A DNA stretch of 64,000 bases from Streptomyces sp. NBC_00554 (GTDB taxonomy: Bacteria > Actinomycetota > Actinomycetes > Streptomycetales > Streptomycetaceae). The stretch covers positions 496,001 through 560,000 of the forward strand of contig NZ_CP107799.1 in assembly GCF_041431135.1 (NCBI RefSeq), written 5' to 3'. Below, in pieces: positions 24,208 to 33,692 of the stretch. Below the pieces are notes generated by a model. That model had not been told where the DNA came from. It saw only the letters and a program-made list of their open reading frames with translations, and did not search any database. The position numbers were made by a program, and so were the translations under genes. Each line of letters opens with the position of its first letter. Within the stretch, counting starts at the first letter, position 1.

Positions 24208-26466
24208 ATGACTGCAACGGTGACAGCTGGGACCCGGGCGCCCCAGGCATGGCATGGCTTCGCCGGGACGCGGTGGCGCGAGCGCATCGACGTACGCGAC
24301 TTCATCCAGGCCAACTACACGCCGTACGAGGGCGATTCCGCCTTCCTGACGGGTCGGACGGACCGCACCCGAGCCGTGTGGGAGACGGTCAGCGCCCTGT
24401 TCCCGGAGGAGCGGCGCAGGGGCATCCTCGACGTTGACACCGCGACTCCGTCGACGATCACTTCGCACGCACCCGGATACATCGACCGCGAGCGGGAGTT
24501 GATCGTCGGCCTGCAGACCGACGCCCCGCTGAAACGCGCGATCATGCCGAACGGCGGCCTGCGGATGGTCGAGAGCGGGCTGAAGGCGTACGGGTACGAG
24601 CCCGACCCCTTTGTCACGCGCGTGTTCGGGACCTACCGAAAGACCCACAACGACGGTGTCTTCGACGCATACACCCACGAAATGCGGGCCGCCCGCAAGG
24701 CCGGGATCATCACCGGACTGCCGGATGCCTACGGACGCGGCCGGATCATCGGCGACTACCGGAGGGTGGCGCTGTACGGAACCGCCCGGCTCATGGAGGC
24801 CAAGCGGGCCGAACGTGCCCTGCTGGATGCTCAGCCCTCGACGGAGCACATCATCCGGGACCGCGAGGAACTCGCCGAGCAGATACGTGCGTTGGGTGAG
24901 CTGACCGAGATGGCGGCCTCGTACGGCTGCGATGTCTCCCGCCCGGCCACCAACGCCCACGAGGCCGTGCAGTGGCTCTACCTCGGCTACCTCGCCGCCG
25001 TGAAGGAGCAGAACGGCGCCGCCATGTCGCTGGGCCGCACCTCCACCTTCCTGGACGTGCACCTCCAGCGGGACCTGGACGAGGGGATCATCGACGAGAC
25101 CCGTGCCCAGGAGCTGATCGACGACTTCGTGATCAAGCTGCGGATCGTACGGTTCCTGCGCACCCCCGAGTACGACGCGCTGTTCTCCGGCGACCCGACC
25201 TGGGTGACGGAGTCCATCGGCGGCATCGGCACGGACGGCCGCCCGCTGGTCACCCGCACTTCTTTCCGCTTCCTGCAGACCCTCTACAACCTCGGACCCG
25301 CCCCCGAGCCCAACCTGACCGTGCTGTGGTCGCCCCGACTGCCGCCGGGCTTCAAGGAGTTCTGCGCCCAGGTGTCGATCGACACCAGCGCCGTCCAGTA
25401 CGAGTCCGACGAGCTGCTGCGCCCGCACACCGGCGACGACACGGCGATCGCCTGCTGTGTGTCGGCGATGGCGGTCGGGAAGCAGATGCAGTTCTTCGGA
25501 GCACGGGTCAATCTCGCGAAGGCGCTGCTGTACGCGATCAACGGCGGCCGGGACGAGATGAACGGCGAGCAGATCGCGCCCGACACGCCTGCGTCGACCG
25601 GCGAGTACCTGGAGTACGAGGAGCTGACGGCGGCGTACGACCGGGTGCTCGACTGGCTGGCGGCGACGTACGTCAACACGCTCAACGTCATCCACTTCAT
25701 GCACGACAAGTACGCCTACGAGCGTGTGGAGATGGCGCTGCACGACCACCCCGTCCACCGCTTCATGGCCTGCGGCATCGCCGGTCTGTCCGTCGCCGCC
25801 GACAGCCTTTCCGCGGTCAAGTACGCACGGGTGAAGGTGATCCGGGACGAGACGGGGCTGGCGGTGGACTTCGAGACCGAGGGCGGCTGGCCGGCGTACG
25901 GCAACAACGACGACCGGGCCGACGCCATCGCGGTCGGCCTGGTCGAGTCCTTCATGGCCAAGGTTCGCGAGCACCCCACCCACCGGAACGCCGAGCACAC
26001 CCAGTCGGTGCTGACCATCACCTCCAACGTCGTCTACGGCAAGCACACCGGCAACACCCCCGACGGCCGGCGCGCCGGACAGCCCTTCGCGCCCGGCGCC
26101 AACCCCATGAACGGCCGTGACCGCCACGGGGTGGCCGCCTCCGCGCTCTCGGTCGCCAAGCTGCCGTACGAGCAGGCCCGCGACGGCATTTCACTGACCA
26201 CGACGATCACACCCGAGGGTCTGGGCCACCACCCGAGCGAACGCGCGGGCAACCTGGTCGGCATCCTCGACGCGTACACGGCCTCCGGCGGCTTCCACAT
26301 GAACGTCAACGTGCTGGACCGGGCCACGCTGGAGGACGCGATGGAACACCCGGAGAAATATCCGGAGTTGACCATCCGGGTCTCCGGATACGCCGTCAAC
26401 TTCGTCCGCCTGACCCGCGAGCAGCAGCTCGACGTGATCAGCCGCACCTTCCACGGATCGCTGTGA
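24208..26466 (+). CDS. pflB: Pyruvate formate-lyase (formate C-acetyltransferase)
   Basis: Converts pyruvate and CoA to acetyl-CoA and formate by glycyl-radical chemistry. The 752 residues match the length of E. coli PflB (about 760). The adjacent catalytic cysteines are Cys416-Cys417 (AIACCVSAM) and the radical glycine is Gly727 ([10 protein letters not shown]) near the C terminus. Early PFL segments ([24 protein letters not shown] and SLGRTSTF types) are intact. The enzyme is destroyed by oxygen when activated, so its presence in an aerobic streptomycete points to use under severe hypoxia. AAGGGAGAG precedes ATG 24208. The activase gene overlaps the stop by 4 bp. Control by box 4 is inferred. 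Confidence 0.96.
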   Translation: MTATVTAGTRAPQAWHGFAGTRWRERIDVRDFIQANYTPYEGDSAFLTGRTDRTRAVWETVSALFPEERRRGILDVDTATPSTITSHAPGYIDRERELIVGLQTDAPLKRAIMPNGGLRMVESGLKAYGYEPDPFVTRVFGTYRKTHNDGVFDAYTHEMRAARKAGIITGLPDAYGRGRIIGDYRRVALYGTARLMEAKRAERALLDAQPSTEHIIRDREELAEQIRALGELTEMAASYGCDVSRPATNAHEAVQWLYLGYLAAVKEQNGAAMSLGRTSTFLDVHLQRDLDEGIIDETRAQELIDDFVIKLRIVRFLRTPEYDALFSGDPTWVTESIGGIGTDGRPLVTRTSFRFLQTLYNLGPAPEPNLTVLWSPRLPPGFKEFCAQVSIDTSAVQYESDELLRPHTGDDTAIACCVSAMAVGKQMQFFGARVNLAKALLYAINGGRDEMNGEQIAPDTPASTGEYLEYEELTAAYDRVLDWLAATYVNTLNVIHFMHDKYAYERVEMALHDHPVHRFMACGIAGLSVAADSLSAVKYARVKVIRDETGLAVDFETEGGWPAYGNNDDRADAIAVGLVESFMAKVREHPTHRNAEHTQSVLTITSNVVYGKHTGNTPDGRRAGQPFAPGANPMNGRDRHGVAASALSVAKLPYEQARDGISLTTTITPEGLGHHPSERAGNLVGILDAYTASGGFHMNVNVLDRATLEDAMEHPEKYPELTIRVSGYAVNFVRLTREQQLDVISRTFHGSL

Positions 26467-27200
26467 AGACCACGGTGGCGGGCCGGATCCACTCCTGGGA
26501 CCTGTCCACCGGCGTGGACGGTCCCGGGACCCGGTTCGTCCTCTTCGTCAGCGGCTGCCCGCTGCGCTGCCTGTACTGCGCCAACCCTGACACCTGGCAC
26601 ATGCGGGACGGGCGGGACGTCACGGTCGACGAGGTGATGGCGGAGATCGAGAAGTGCCAGGGCTTCGTCACCACGGCCGGCGGAGGGGTGACGCTCACGG
26701 GCGGCGAGCCGCTGCTCCAACCCGCCTTCAGCGCCGAGATCCTGCGCCGTTGCAAGGAAGCCGGACTGCACACGGCGCTCGACACCTCCGGCTTCCTGGG
26801 CACCCGCGCGACCGACGAACTCCTCGCCGACACCGACCTGGTGCTCCTGGACATCAAGTCCTTCGACGTCAACACGTATCGGAAACTGACCGGCGGCGAA
26901 CTGGCGCCCACCCTCAAATTCGCCACCCGCCTCGATCGCCTGGGTACTGCGGTGTGGATTCGTTATGTCCTCGTCCCCGGCTGGACCGACGACCGGGAGG
27001 CCGTCGACGGTCTGGCCCGGTTCGTCGCCGGCCTCGGCAATGTCGAGCGGGTCGACGTCCTGCCCTTCCACAAACTCGGTGCCGCCAAGTACGAAGCTCT
27101 CGGCCTTCCCTTCCCGCTGCGGGACAACCCGGGTCCCGACCCGAGGCTGATCGAGCGGGTCCGCGACCAGTTCGGTGCGTACGGGCTGGCGGCCTACTGA
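26463..27200 (+). CDS. pflA: Pyruvate formate-lyase-activating enzyme (radical SAM)
   Basis: A 245-residue radical-SAM activase that installs the glycyl radical on PFL. The CxxxCxxC cluster motif reads [15 protein letters not shown] near residue 32, the SAM-binding GGE is in [10 protein letters not shown], and the C-terminal segment [17 protein letters not shown] is typical of PflA. The start is GTG 26463, overlapping the pflB stop as GTGA, so translation is coupled. No extra ferredoxin insert is present, as expected for the PFL-specific subgroup. The 3' end overlaps the convergent SulP gene by 7 bp. Confidence 0.96.
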   Translation: MKTTVAGRIHSWDLSTGVDGPGTRFVLFVSGCPLRCLYCANPDTWHMRDGRDVTVDEVMAEIEKCQGFVTTAGGGVTLTGGEPLLQPAFSAEILRRCKEAGLHTALDTSGFLGTRATDELLADTDLVLLDIKSFDVNTYRKLTGGELAPTLKFATRLDRLGTAVWIRYVLVPGWTDDREAVDGLARFVAGLGNVERVDVLPFHKLGAAKYEALGLPFPLRDNPGPDPRLIERVRDQFGAYGLAAY

Positions 27201-28906
27201 GTGCGGCTCCACTCGCGGTACGCGGCCAGGGCGGTCGGCAGGGTGGGGAAGATCAGGTCGGGGCCGACCGACTTCGTCAGGCCGTACGCCTCCAGGTCGT
27301 CCATGAGGTCCTGCTTCACCCGGGCGAGGGCGAAGACCACGCCCCGCCGGGTCAGTTCGTGGCGCAGGGCGTCCACGGCGTCCAGGGCGGTGATGTCGAC
27401 CTCCACATTGGCCTCGGTGTTGAGGACGAACCAGCGGACCGGTTCGGCCTGTTCGTCGACGGCGGCCAGGGCCCGGCGGTGGAAGTTCTCCGCGTTGGCG
27501 AAGAAGAGCGGCGAGTCGTAGCGGTAGACCACCAGGCCGGGGATCGTACGGGCCTGAGGGTAGTCGTCGACGTCGTGCATGCCGGCCACGCCGGGCACCA
27601 CCCCCTCGACGGCGTCGTGCGGGCGGGCCACGCGGGTAAGCAGCTCCGCGACGGACAGGCCGACGGCGACGATCACGCCGTAAAGGATGTCCAGGGCCAG
27701 GACGCCGACCAGGCAGCCGAGCGCCAGCAGCAGCTCCCGGCGGCGGAAGGATGCCAGTCGTCGGAAGCCCGCCAGGTCGATCATGCGGACGGCGGCGTAC
27801 ACGACGAGCGCGCCCAGGACGGCCGACGGGGTGCGGGACAGCAGTGGGCTGAGGAAGAGCAGGACGGCGAGGATCGCCGCGCCGGCGACCAGCGAGTACG
27901 CCTGGCTGCGGGCGCCCGCCGAAGCAGCGAGCGCGGTCCGGCTGGCGCTGCTGCTCACGGGAAAGCCGTGCACGGTGCCCGCGCCGAGGTTGGCCGCGCC
28001 CAGGGCCAGCAGTTCCTGATTGGGGTCCAGCGCTGTGCTCTCCTCCTCGCGGTCACGGAAGGCCCGCGCCGTGAGGATGAAGTCGGTGTAGCCGACAAGG
28101 AGGACACCGAGGGCGGGCAACAGCAGGTGCGACAGCTCGGTCAGGTCCGGCACGGCGAAGCCGGGCAGACCCGACGGGACCTCGCCGATCACCTTGATGC
28201 CGTGCCGGTCGTCGAGGTCGAAGACGGCCACGGTCGCCGTGCCCAGCACCACTGCCAGCAGGGGGCCGGGCACCGCGGGGAAGAACCGCGCCACCGTGAA
28301 CAGGAACGCGAGTACGGCGGCGGCGAACACCAGCGTGGGCGCATGGGTCTCCGACAGGTGTCGTACGAAGGACCAGAGCTTGGAGAAGAAGGCCGAGCCC
28401 GTCGTCGCTACGCCGGTGAGCTTGGGCAACTGGTCCACCATCATGATCAGCGCTACGCCCGCGAGATAGCCGATCAGCACCGGCCGGGAGAGCAGGTCCG
28501 CGACGAAGCCCAGCCGCACCGCCCACGCCACCAGGCACAGCAGCCCGACGGTCACCGCGAGGGCGGCCGCCAGCACGGCGTACCGGTCCGGATCCCCGGC
28601 GGCGAGCGGCCCCACCACGGTGGCCGTCATGAGCGCGGTCGTCGACTCGGGGCCCACCGACAGCAGGCGCGAGGAACCGAGCACTGCGTACAGCGCGAGT
28701 GCGGGCAGGATCGCCCAGAGCCCGGCGACCGGCGGCAGGCCCGCCACGCCCGCGTACGCCATGACCTGCGGCACGAGGTACGCAGCCACTGTCACCCCGG
28801 CCAGCACGTCGCCCTTCAGCCATGAGCGCCGGTAGCCCAGGAGAGTGGCGAGTCCGGGCGTCAGGCGGCGCCACCCCGGAACGTGTCCGCCCGAGCTCTG
28901 GGACAT
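27194..28906 (-). CDS. SulP-family anion transporter with STAS domain
   Basis: A membrane protein of 570 residues with a SulP/SLC26 transport domain of 10-14 helices (opening LPVAGLWAILPALALYA, then GPESTTALMTA) and a cytoplasmic STAS domain at about 440-560 (VVYRYDSPLFFANAENFHRR, NTEANVEVDITALDAV). Family members carry sulfate, bicarbonate or dicarboxylates. In an island that makes formate, a role in bicarbonate or organic-anion movement is possible, but the substrate cannot be read from sequence. ATG 28906 follows AAGGAGG. The start is divergent from the DoxX-like gene and shares the region containing box 5. Confidence 0.88.
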   Translation of the reverse strand: MSQSSGGHVPGWRRLTPGLATLLGYRRSWLKGDVLAGVTVAAYLVPQVMAYAGVAGLPPVAGLWAILPALALYAVLGSSRLLSVGPESTTALMTATVVGPLAAGDPDRYAVLAAALAVTVGLLCLVAWAVRLGFVADLLSRPVLIGYLAGVALIMMVDQLPKLTGVATTGSAFFSKLWSFVRHLSETHAPTLVFAAAVLAFLFTVARFFPAVPGPLLAVVLGTATVAVFDLDDRHGIKVIGEVPSGLPGFAVPDLTELSHLLLPALGVLLVGYTDFILTARAFRDREEESTALDPNQELLALGAANLGAGTVHGFPVSSSASRTALAASAGARSQAYSLVAGAAILAVLLFLSPLLSRTPSAVLGALVVYAAVRMIDLAGFRRLASFRRRELLLALGCLVGVLALDILYGVIVAVGLSVAELLTRVARPHDAVEGVVPGVAGMHDVDDYPQARTIPGLVVYRYDSPLFFANAENFHRRALAAVDEQAEPVRWFVLNTEANVEVDITALDAVDALRHELTRRGVVFALARVKQDLMDDLEAYGLTKSVGPDLIFPTLPTALAAYREWSRTQ

Positions 28907-29069
28907 GAGCCTCCTTCTGCCGAGTGGCCTCGGGATCCACCAGCGGGACGACGTGTGTGCGACCTCAGGATCCACCGGCCGGCCGACGTCCGCGAGACGC
29001 CGGCCGGTACGGGGAAGGACCGTACGCCGCCCCGCCCCCGTACCGGCGGCCCAACAGGCCCTACCGAAA

Positions 29070-29083
29070 GGGCCGTTCAGCCC
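29070..29083. promoter_or_regulatory. OsdR/DevR-like box 5 (sulP/doxX divergent region)
   Basis: GGGCCGTTCAGCCC, one mismatch in the right arm, centred about 106 bp upstream of the DoxX-like ATG and 170 bp upstream of the SulP ATG. A weaker partial copy lies 22 bp to the left (29048-29061). Confidence 0.5.
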
Positions 29084-29182
29084 CATGGTCACGGACCTTC
29101 GGCATCCGGCGACACCTGCCCGGCACGACAAGAGTGTGCGGTGTCAGGCATCGACCGGATCGTTCCCGAAGGGATCACCACC

Positions 29183-29812
29183 ATGGCCGTACACGAGCAC
29201 CCTCACCGGAGCCCGGGGTTCCACCTGCCGTCGCTCCGCAGGAACTGGAACACCTCCGCCCCGGAGTCCGCCGTGTCGGCTCGCACCGGCACGCACACCG
29301 CGCGGGCCTACGCCTTCGCCTCCCTGCGCCTGCTCACCGGGTTCGCCTTCCTGTGGGCCTTCCTCGACAAGACCTTCGGGTTCGGCTACGCCACTCCGTC
29401 CGGCAAGGGCTGGATCGACGGCGGTTCGCCGACCATGGGGTTCCTCAGCGGCGTGGCCGCCGGGCCGATGGAGTCGACCTTCCACTCCTGGGCCGGTGAC
29501 ACCTGGGCGAACTGGCTGTTCATGGCCGGACTGCTCGGCGTCGGCCTGGCCCTCGTCGGCGGTTTCGCGCTCCGGCTCGCGGCCGTCGCGGGCACCGCTC
29601 TGATGGCGCTGATGTGGATCGCCGAGTGGCCGCCCGCCAGGCACCTCTCCGACGGCTCGGCAAGCATGTCCTCGAACCCCTTCGTCGACTACCACCTGAT
29701 CTACGCCATCGTCCTGATCGCCCTCGCGCTGGCCTCCGCCGGCGACACCCTCGGTGCCGGGAAGCTCTGGGCCAAGCTGCCGTTCGTCCGCACCAACGGC
29801 TGGCTCCGCTGA
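29183..29812 (+). CDS. DoxX/DoxD-like membrane protein
   Basis: A 209-residue integral membrane protein with about four helices (around 48-65, 108-128, 132-150 and 170-190). It resembles the DoxX/DoxD group, some of which are thiosulfate:quinone oxidoreductase subunits and others redox-stress membrane proteins. Features include SLRLLTGFAFLWAFLDKTFG and a conserved NPFVDYHLIYAIVL helix. ATG 29183 is preceded by GAAGGGA. The next gene is a USP with its own box. A role in respiratory-chain adjustment during hypoxia is inference from position. Confidence 0.75.
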   Translation: MAVHEHPHRSPGFHLPSLRRNWNTSAPESAVSARTGTHTARAYAFASLRLLTGFAFLWAFLDKTFGFGYATPSGKGWIDGGSPTMGFLSGVAAGPMESTFHSWAGDTWANWLFMAGLLGVGLALVGGFALRLAAVAGTALMALMWIAEWPPARHLSDGSASMSSNPFVDYHLIYAIVLIALALASAGDTLGAGKLWAKLPFVRTNGWLR

Positions 29813-29866
29813 CCACGGCAGGACGCGGCGGGACCCGACACGGGCCCGCCGCGTCCGCCGGACATA

Positions 29867-29880
29867 GGGCCGAACGGCCC
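29867..29880. promoter_or_regulatory. OsdR/DevR-like box 6 (usp-adh-usp operon)
   Basis: GGGCCGAACGGCCC, identical to box 4, centred 91 bp upstream of the ATG at 29965. A degenerate second copy with an intact right arm (CGGCCC) ends at 29900, 20 bp on. Confidence 0.65.
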
Positions 29881-29964
29881 CGGCCGGGTACCTCCGGCCC
29901 CTGCACCACGCTTCCATTCGACACGACGCTGGAATCGGAAACCCCGATTCAGGAGGTGGAGACC

Positions 29965-30870
29965 ATGGCACGCACCGTCATCGTGGGCCTCGACGGCTCG
30001 CCCGAGAGCCGGGCGGCCGCGGAATGGGCGGCACGTGAGGCCAAGCTGCGCGGACTGCCGCTGAAGCTGGTCCACGTCTGGGAGCCCGTTCCGGAGCCCA
30101 TGGCGCAGGCGCCGCTCCTCGGTGCCGAGACGCAGCAGCACTGGAGCGAGCGGATTCCGCGCGAGTCCGCCGAGGGTCTCCGGCTGCGGCACCCCGGTGT
30201 GGAGATCACCGCCGAGCAGTTCTCCGGCCGGCCCGCCGACGTGCTGACCAGCCAGGCGAAGGACGCCGCACTGCTCGTCCTGGGCTCCCGCGGGATGAGC
30301 GGGATCGGCGGGTTCCTGGTTGGTTCGGTCGGCCAGGGCGTCCTGGCGCACGCGGAGCGGCCCGTGGTCCTGGTCCGCGCCGGGGAACAGGCCGCGGACG
30401 AGCACCTCGCGGACCCGGCGGGCATCCCGTCCGCCGCCGGCCCGTACCGGCCGGTGGTCCTGGGGCTGGCCACCGACGACCCGGATCCCTCGCTTGTCGA
30501 GTTCGCCTTCGACGCGGCGGACCGCCGCGCCACCTCCCTGCGGGTCGTCCACGGCTGGAACCCGCCGCCGTACTACGCGTACGGCCTCGCCGCAGACATC
30601 GAACTCCACGACCAGCTGTCCCGGCAGGAGGCCACCACCCTGAGCGACGTCCTGCGCCCGTGGCGGCAGAAGTTCCCCTCGGTCGAGGTCGTCGAGGAGT
30701 CCCGGTACGGAACGGCCGCGAACCACCTGGTCGACGCCTCCCGCGAAGCCTCCCTGGTCGTGGTGGGCCGTCGGATCCGGCGCAATCCCCTCGGCTCCCA
30801 CATCGGCCCGGTCACGCACGCCGTCCTGCACCACTCCACCGCCCCCGTCGCCGTCGTCGCGCACGGCTGA
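29965..30870 (+). CDS. Universal stress protein, two UspA domains
   Basis: A 301-residue tandem USP, first gene of a USP-alcohol dehydrogenase-USP transcript. Domain 1 has the full ATP signature (GSRGMSGIGGFLVGS). Domain 2 has GRRIRRNPLGSHIGPV, lacking the second Gly, the same asymmetry as the USP at 22243, to which it appears closely related. Both end in PVAVVxHx. AGGAGG sits 7 nt before ATG 29965. It follows a perfect GGGCCGAACGGCCC box by about 85 bp. Confidence 0.92.
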   Translation: MARTVIVGLDGSPESRAAAEWAAREAKLRGLPLKLVHVWEPVPEPMAQAPLLGAETQQHWSERIPRESAEGLRLRHPGVEITAEQFSGRPADVLTSQAKDAALLVLGSRGMSGIGGFLVGSVGQGVLAHAERPVVLVRAGEQAADEHLADPAGIPSAAGPYRPVVLGLATDDPDPSLVEFAFDAADRRATSLRVVHGWNPPPYYAYGLAADIELHDQLSRQEATTLSDVLRPWRQKFPSVEVVEESRYGTAANHLVDASREASLVVVGRRIRRNPLGSHIGPVTHAVLHHSTAPVAVVAHG

Positions 30871-30892
30871 CGCGCCCCGAGGAGAGAACATC

Positions 30893-31915
30893 ATGAAGGC
30901 AGCGGTCGTACGGGCGTTCGGTGAGCCCCTGGTCATCGAGGAACGCCCCGACCCCGAACCCGGCCCCGGCCAGGTCCGTGTCCGCGTCGAGGCCTGCGGG
31001 CTGTGCCACACCGACATCCACGCCGCCCGCGGCGACTGGCCCGTCAAACCGAGCCCGCCGTTCGTCCCCGGCCACGAGGGCGTCGGCCTCGTCGAGAAGC
31101 TCGGCGACGGCGTCACCCATCTCGCCCTCGGCCAGCGGGTCGCCGTGCCCTGGCTGGGCAAGGCCTGCGGGCGGTGCGAGCACTGCCTGTCCGGCTGGGA
31201 GACGCTGTGCGAGCAGCAGATCAACACCGGGTACGGCTGCGACGGCGGGTACGCCGAGAAGATGCTGGCCTGGGCCGACTTCGCCCAGCCGGTACCCCAG
31301 GGCATCAGCGCACTTGAGGCCGCCCCGCTGACCTGCGCCGGTGTCACCACGTACAAGGCCCTCAAGGTCGCGGACGTCCGGCCCACCCAGCTCGTCGCCA
31401 TCTCCGGTGTCGGCGGACTCGGCCACCTGGCGGTGCAGTACGCGAAGATCGCCGGGGCGCAGGTGGCGGCGATCGACGTCACGGACGAGAAGCTCGAACT
31501 CGCCGCGGAACTCGGCGCCGACCTCGTCATCGACGCCCGCAAACACGATGTGGGCGAGGTGCTCCAGCGGTACGGCGGCGCGCATGCGGCCATCGCGCTC
31601 GCGGTGAACGAGGCCGCGTTCGCCGCGGCCAACTCCGGGCTGCGGCGCGGCGGCAAACTGGTGATGGTGGCCCTACCGGCGCACGGCACCGTCCAGGTCC
31701 CGATCTTCGACACCGTTCTCAGAGGCACCTCGGTGATCGGCTCGATCGTGGGTACCCGGCAGGACCTGGCCGAGGTCTTCCAGCTCCACGCGGCCGGCCG
31801 CACCAAGGTCATCTACGAGTCGCGGCCCCTCGCGACGGTCAACGAGTCCATCGACGACGTGCTGCGCGGCGAGATCAAAGCCAGGATCGTCTTCGATCTC
31901 GGCGCGGGAAGGTAG
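30893..31915 (+). CDS. Zinc-dependent alcohol dehydrogenase, AdhP-like
   Basis: A 340-residue medium-chain dehydrogenase interconverting alcohols and aldehydes with NAD(H). Catalytic zinc ligands are Cys38 (CGLCHTDIH) and His61-Glu62 (GHEG). The structural-zinc loop has four cysteines (CGRCEHC and ETLC). The Rossmann motif reads GVGGLGHLAVQYA. The closest type is ethanol-active AdhP/AdhT. In this island it would regenerate NAD+ by reducing acetaldehyde under hypoxia, though no aldehyde-forming CoA reductase is seen here. It is 22 bp after one USP gene and 5 bp before another, so all three should be one operon. Confidence 0.92.
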   Translation: MKAAVVRAFGEPLVIEERPDPEPGPGQVRVRVEACGLCHTDIHAARGDWPVKPSPPFVPGHEGVGLVEKLGDGVTHLALGQRVAVPWLGKACGRCEHCLSGWETLCEQQINTGYGCDGGYAEKMLAWADFAQPVPQGISALEAAPLTCAGVTTYKALKVADVRPTQLVAISGVGGLGHLAVQYAKIAGAQVAAIDVTDEKLELAAELGADLVIDARKHDVGEVLQRYGGAHAAIALAVNEAAFAAANSGLRRGGKLVMVALPAHGTVQVPIFDTVLRGTSVIGSIVGTRQDLAEVFQLHAAGRTKVIYESRPLATVNESIDDVLRGEIKARIVFDLGAGR

Positions 31916-31920
31916 GGACG

Positions 31921-32799
31921 ATGGAGCTTCCGCTGGTCGTGGGCGTCGACGGTTCCGAGCCCGGCATGCGTGCCGTCGACTGGGCGGCGGACGAAGCCGC
32001 CCTGCGCGGGGTGCCGCTACGGCTGGTCTACGCCTCGCTGTGGGAGCGGTACGAAGGTGCCGCGCTCGCCCCCGACCTCGGCAGGTCCTCGGAACAGGTG
32101 ATGGCCGACAAGATCGTCGAGGCTGCCGCGAAGCGCGCACACCGCCGCCAGACGGACGTGAAGATCTCCACCGAAGTACTCCCCGAGGAGCCGGTGCCCG
32201 CCCTGCTGCGCGAGGGCCGCAACGCTTGCGCACTGGTCATGGGCTCGCACGGCCGCAGCGGAATCGCCGAGCTGCTGCTCGGCTCGGTCAGCCTCGCGGT
32301 CGCCGCCCGCGCCCACTGCCCGGTGATCGTGCTGCGTGGCAGCCACGACAACCAGGCCAGGCCGGGGATCGATCAGCGCATCGTACTGGGCGTCGGCGAG
32401 GAGCCGGCGGACTCGGCGGTCGTGCGCTTCGCCTTCGAGGAGGCGGCGGACCACTACGCCACTCTGCACGCCGTACGAGCCTGGAGGTATCCCGCGCACG
32501 AGACCATCGAGCATCCGCTGCTGGCCGGAGAACCCGCCCGCCACCACGAGCAGCGGGCCGCGGAGATTCTGGAAGCCGCGCTGCGTGACGCCGCTCGGGA
32601 TCACCCCTCGGTGCAGGTGCGCCGGCGGACCGTCGAGGGTCCCGCCCGCAAGGTGCTGCTGGAGGCCTCGGCCACCGCGGACCTGCTCGTCGTCGGCGCC
32701 CGCCGGCACGGGCACTCCGGACTCCAGCTCGGCCGGGTCGCGCACGCGGTCCTGCACCACTCCGCCTGCCCGGTCGCCGTCGTCCCGCAGCGGGCGTGA
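31921..32799 (+). CDS. Universal stress protein, two UspA domains
   Basis: A 292-residue tandem USP, last gene of the box-6 operon. Domain 1 (GSHGRSGIAELLLGS) keeps the ATP-binding signature. Domain 2 (GARRHGHSGLQLGRV) is degenerate. Its opening MELPLVVGVDGSEPG is the common USP strand and loop. It begins only 5 nt after the dehydrogenase stop and ends 14 bp from the convergent ppk2 gene. Confidence 0.92.
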   Translation: MELPLVVGVDGSEPGMRAVDWAADEAALRGVPLRLVYASLWERYEGAALAPDLGRSSEQVMADKIVEAAAKRAHRRQTDVKISTEVLPEEPVPALLREGRNACALVMGSHGRSGIAELLLGSVSLAVAARAHCPVIVLRGSHDNQARPGIDQRIVLGVGEEPADSAVVRFAFEEAADHYATLHAVRAWRYPAHETIEHPLLAGEPARHHEQRAAEILEAALRDAARDHPSVQVRRRTVEGPARKVLLEASATADLLVVGARRHGHSGLQLGRVAHAVLHHSACPVAVVPQRA

Positions 32800-32813
32800 G
32801 CACCGTGACCGGC

Positions 32814-33617
32814 TCAGAGGCTCGCCGCGTGGTCGGGGACGTATGTCTGCAGGTCACGCGGCGGGCGCTGGTAGCCGGTCGACGGCGGCCGGGGCGGCAG
32901 CTCCAGCACCGGCGGTGGCACCTCGTGATACGGAAGGGAGCCGAGCAGGTGAGCGATCATGTTCAGCCGGGCCCGGCGCTTGTCGTCGCTCTCGACGACG
33001 AACCACGGGGCCTCCGAGATGTCGGTGTGCACCAGCATCTCGTCCTTCGCCCGGGAGTACGCCTCCCAGCGGGTGATCGACTCCAGGTCCATCGGCGAGA
33101 GCTTCCAGCGCCGCGTCGGATCCTTCAACCGGCGCCGGAACCGTTCCTGCTGTACCGCGTCGCTCACCGAGAACCAGTACTTGCGCAGCAGGATGCCTTC
33201 CTCCACGAGCATCCGCTCGAAGATCGGGCACTGGCGCAGGAACAGCTGGTGCTCCTCCTTGGTGCAGAAGCCCATGACGTGCTCGACACCGGCCCGGTTG
33301 TACCAGGAGCGGTCGAAGAGCGCGATCTCCCCGGCCGCCGGCAGATGCTCGACGTACCGCTGGAAGTACCACTGGGTGCGCTCACGCTCGGTCGGCTTGG
33401 GCAGCGCCACGGTCCGCGCGACACGCGGGTTCAGGTGCTCCGAGACCCGCTTGATCGTGCCGCCCTTGCCCGCCGCGTCCCGTCCCTCGAACACCACGAC
33501 CAGCCGCTTGCCCTCGGTCCGCACCCACTCCTGGACCTTCACCAGTTCCGTCTGCAGACGCAGCAGCTCCCGCTCGTACGCCGCACGCGGCAGCGTTGCC
33601 GACTTCTTCTCGGCCAT
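32814..33617 (-). CDS. ppk2: Polyphosphate kinase 2
   Basis: A 267-residue PPK2 that transfers phosphate between polyphosphate and nucleotides. The Walker A loop is FEGRDAAGKGGTIKR (about residues 45-59), the Walker B/lid region has LFDRSWYNRAGVE, and WxxSP-type segments RRWKLSPMD and LVHTDISEAPW follow, as in class I PPK2. The length of one domain fits ADP- or GDP-phosphorylating enzymes. It could replenish nucleotide triphosphate from stored polyphosphate when respiration fails. ATG 33617 follows GGAGGAGG. It is divergent from the phosphoketolase gene across a 75-bp gap filled by four tandem repeats. The longer upstream frame is an artefact of those repeats and xfp. Confidence 0.93.
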   Translation of the reverse strand: MAEKKSATLPRAAYERELLRLQTELVKVQEWVRTEGKRLVVVFEGRDAAGKGGTIKRVSEHLNPRVARTVALPKPTERERTQWYFQRYVEHLPAAGEIALFDRSWYNRAGVEHVMGFCTKEEHQLFLRQCPIFERMLVEEGILLRKYWFSVSDAVQQERFRRRLKDPTRRWKLSPMDLESITRWEAYSRAKDEMLVHTDISEAPWFVVESDDKRRARLNMIAHLLGSLPYHEVPPPVLELPPRPPSTGYQRPPRDLQTYVPDHAASL

Positions 33618-33630
33618 GCCGCCTCCTCCG

Positions 33631-33683
33631 CTCGATGACGTAACTCGAATGACGTACCTCAATGACGTGCCTCGATGACTTAC
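33631..33683. repeat. Four tandem 13-14-bp repeats in the ppk2/xfp gap
   Basis: Consecutive units CTCGATGACGTAA, CTCGAATGACGTAC, CTCAATGACGTGC and CTCGATGACTTAC. Each has a TGACKT core, and the units start 13, 14 and 13 bp apart. They fill the whole space between the ppk2 ribosome site and the xfp ribosome site. The array is followed by GGAG and the xfp ATGAC. It could be a multi-site operator for both genes, or tandem slippage of the start region. No OsdR-like box occurs here. Confidence 0.7.
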
Positions 33684-33692
33684 GGAGTCACC

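Noticed and set aside
26654..28825. Long plus-strand frame across pflA and the SulP gene
   Set aside because: Antisense to SulP and out of frame with pflA; Gln/Gly/Arg-rich composition with no domain.
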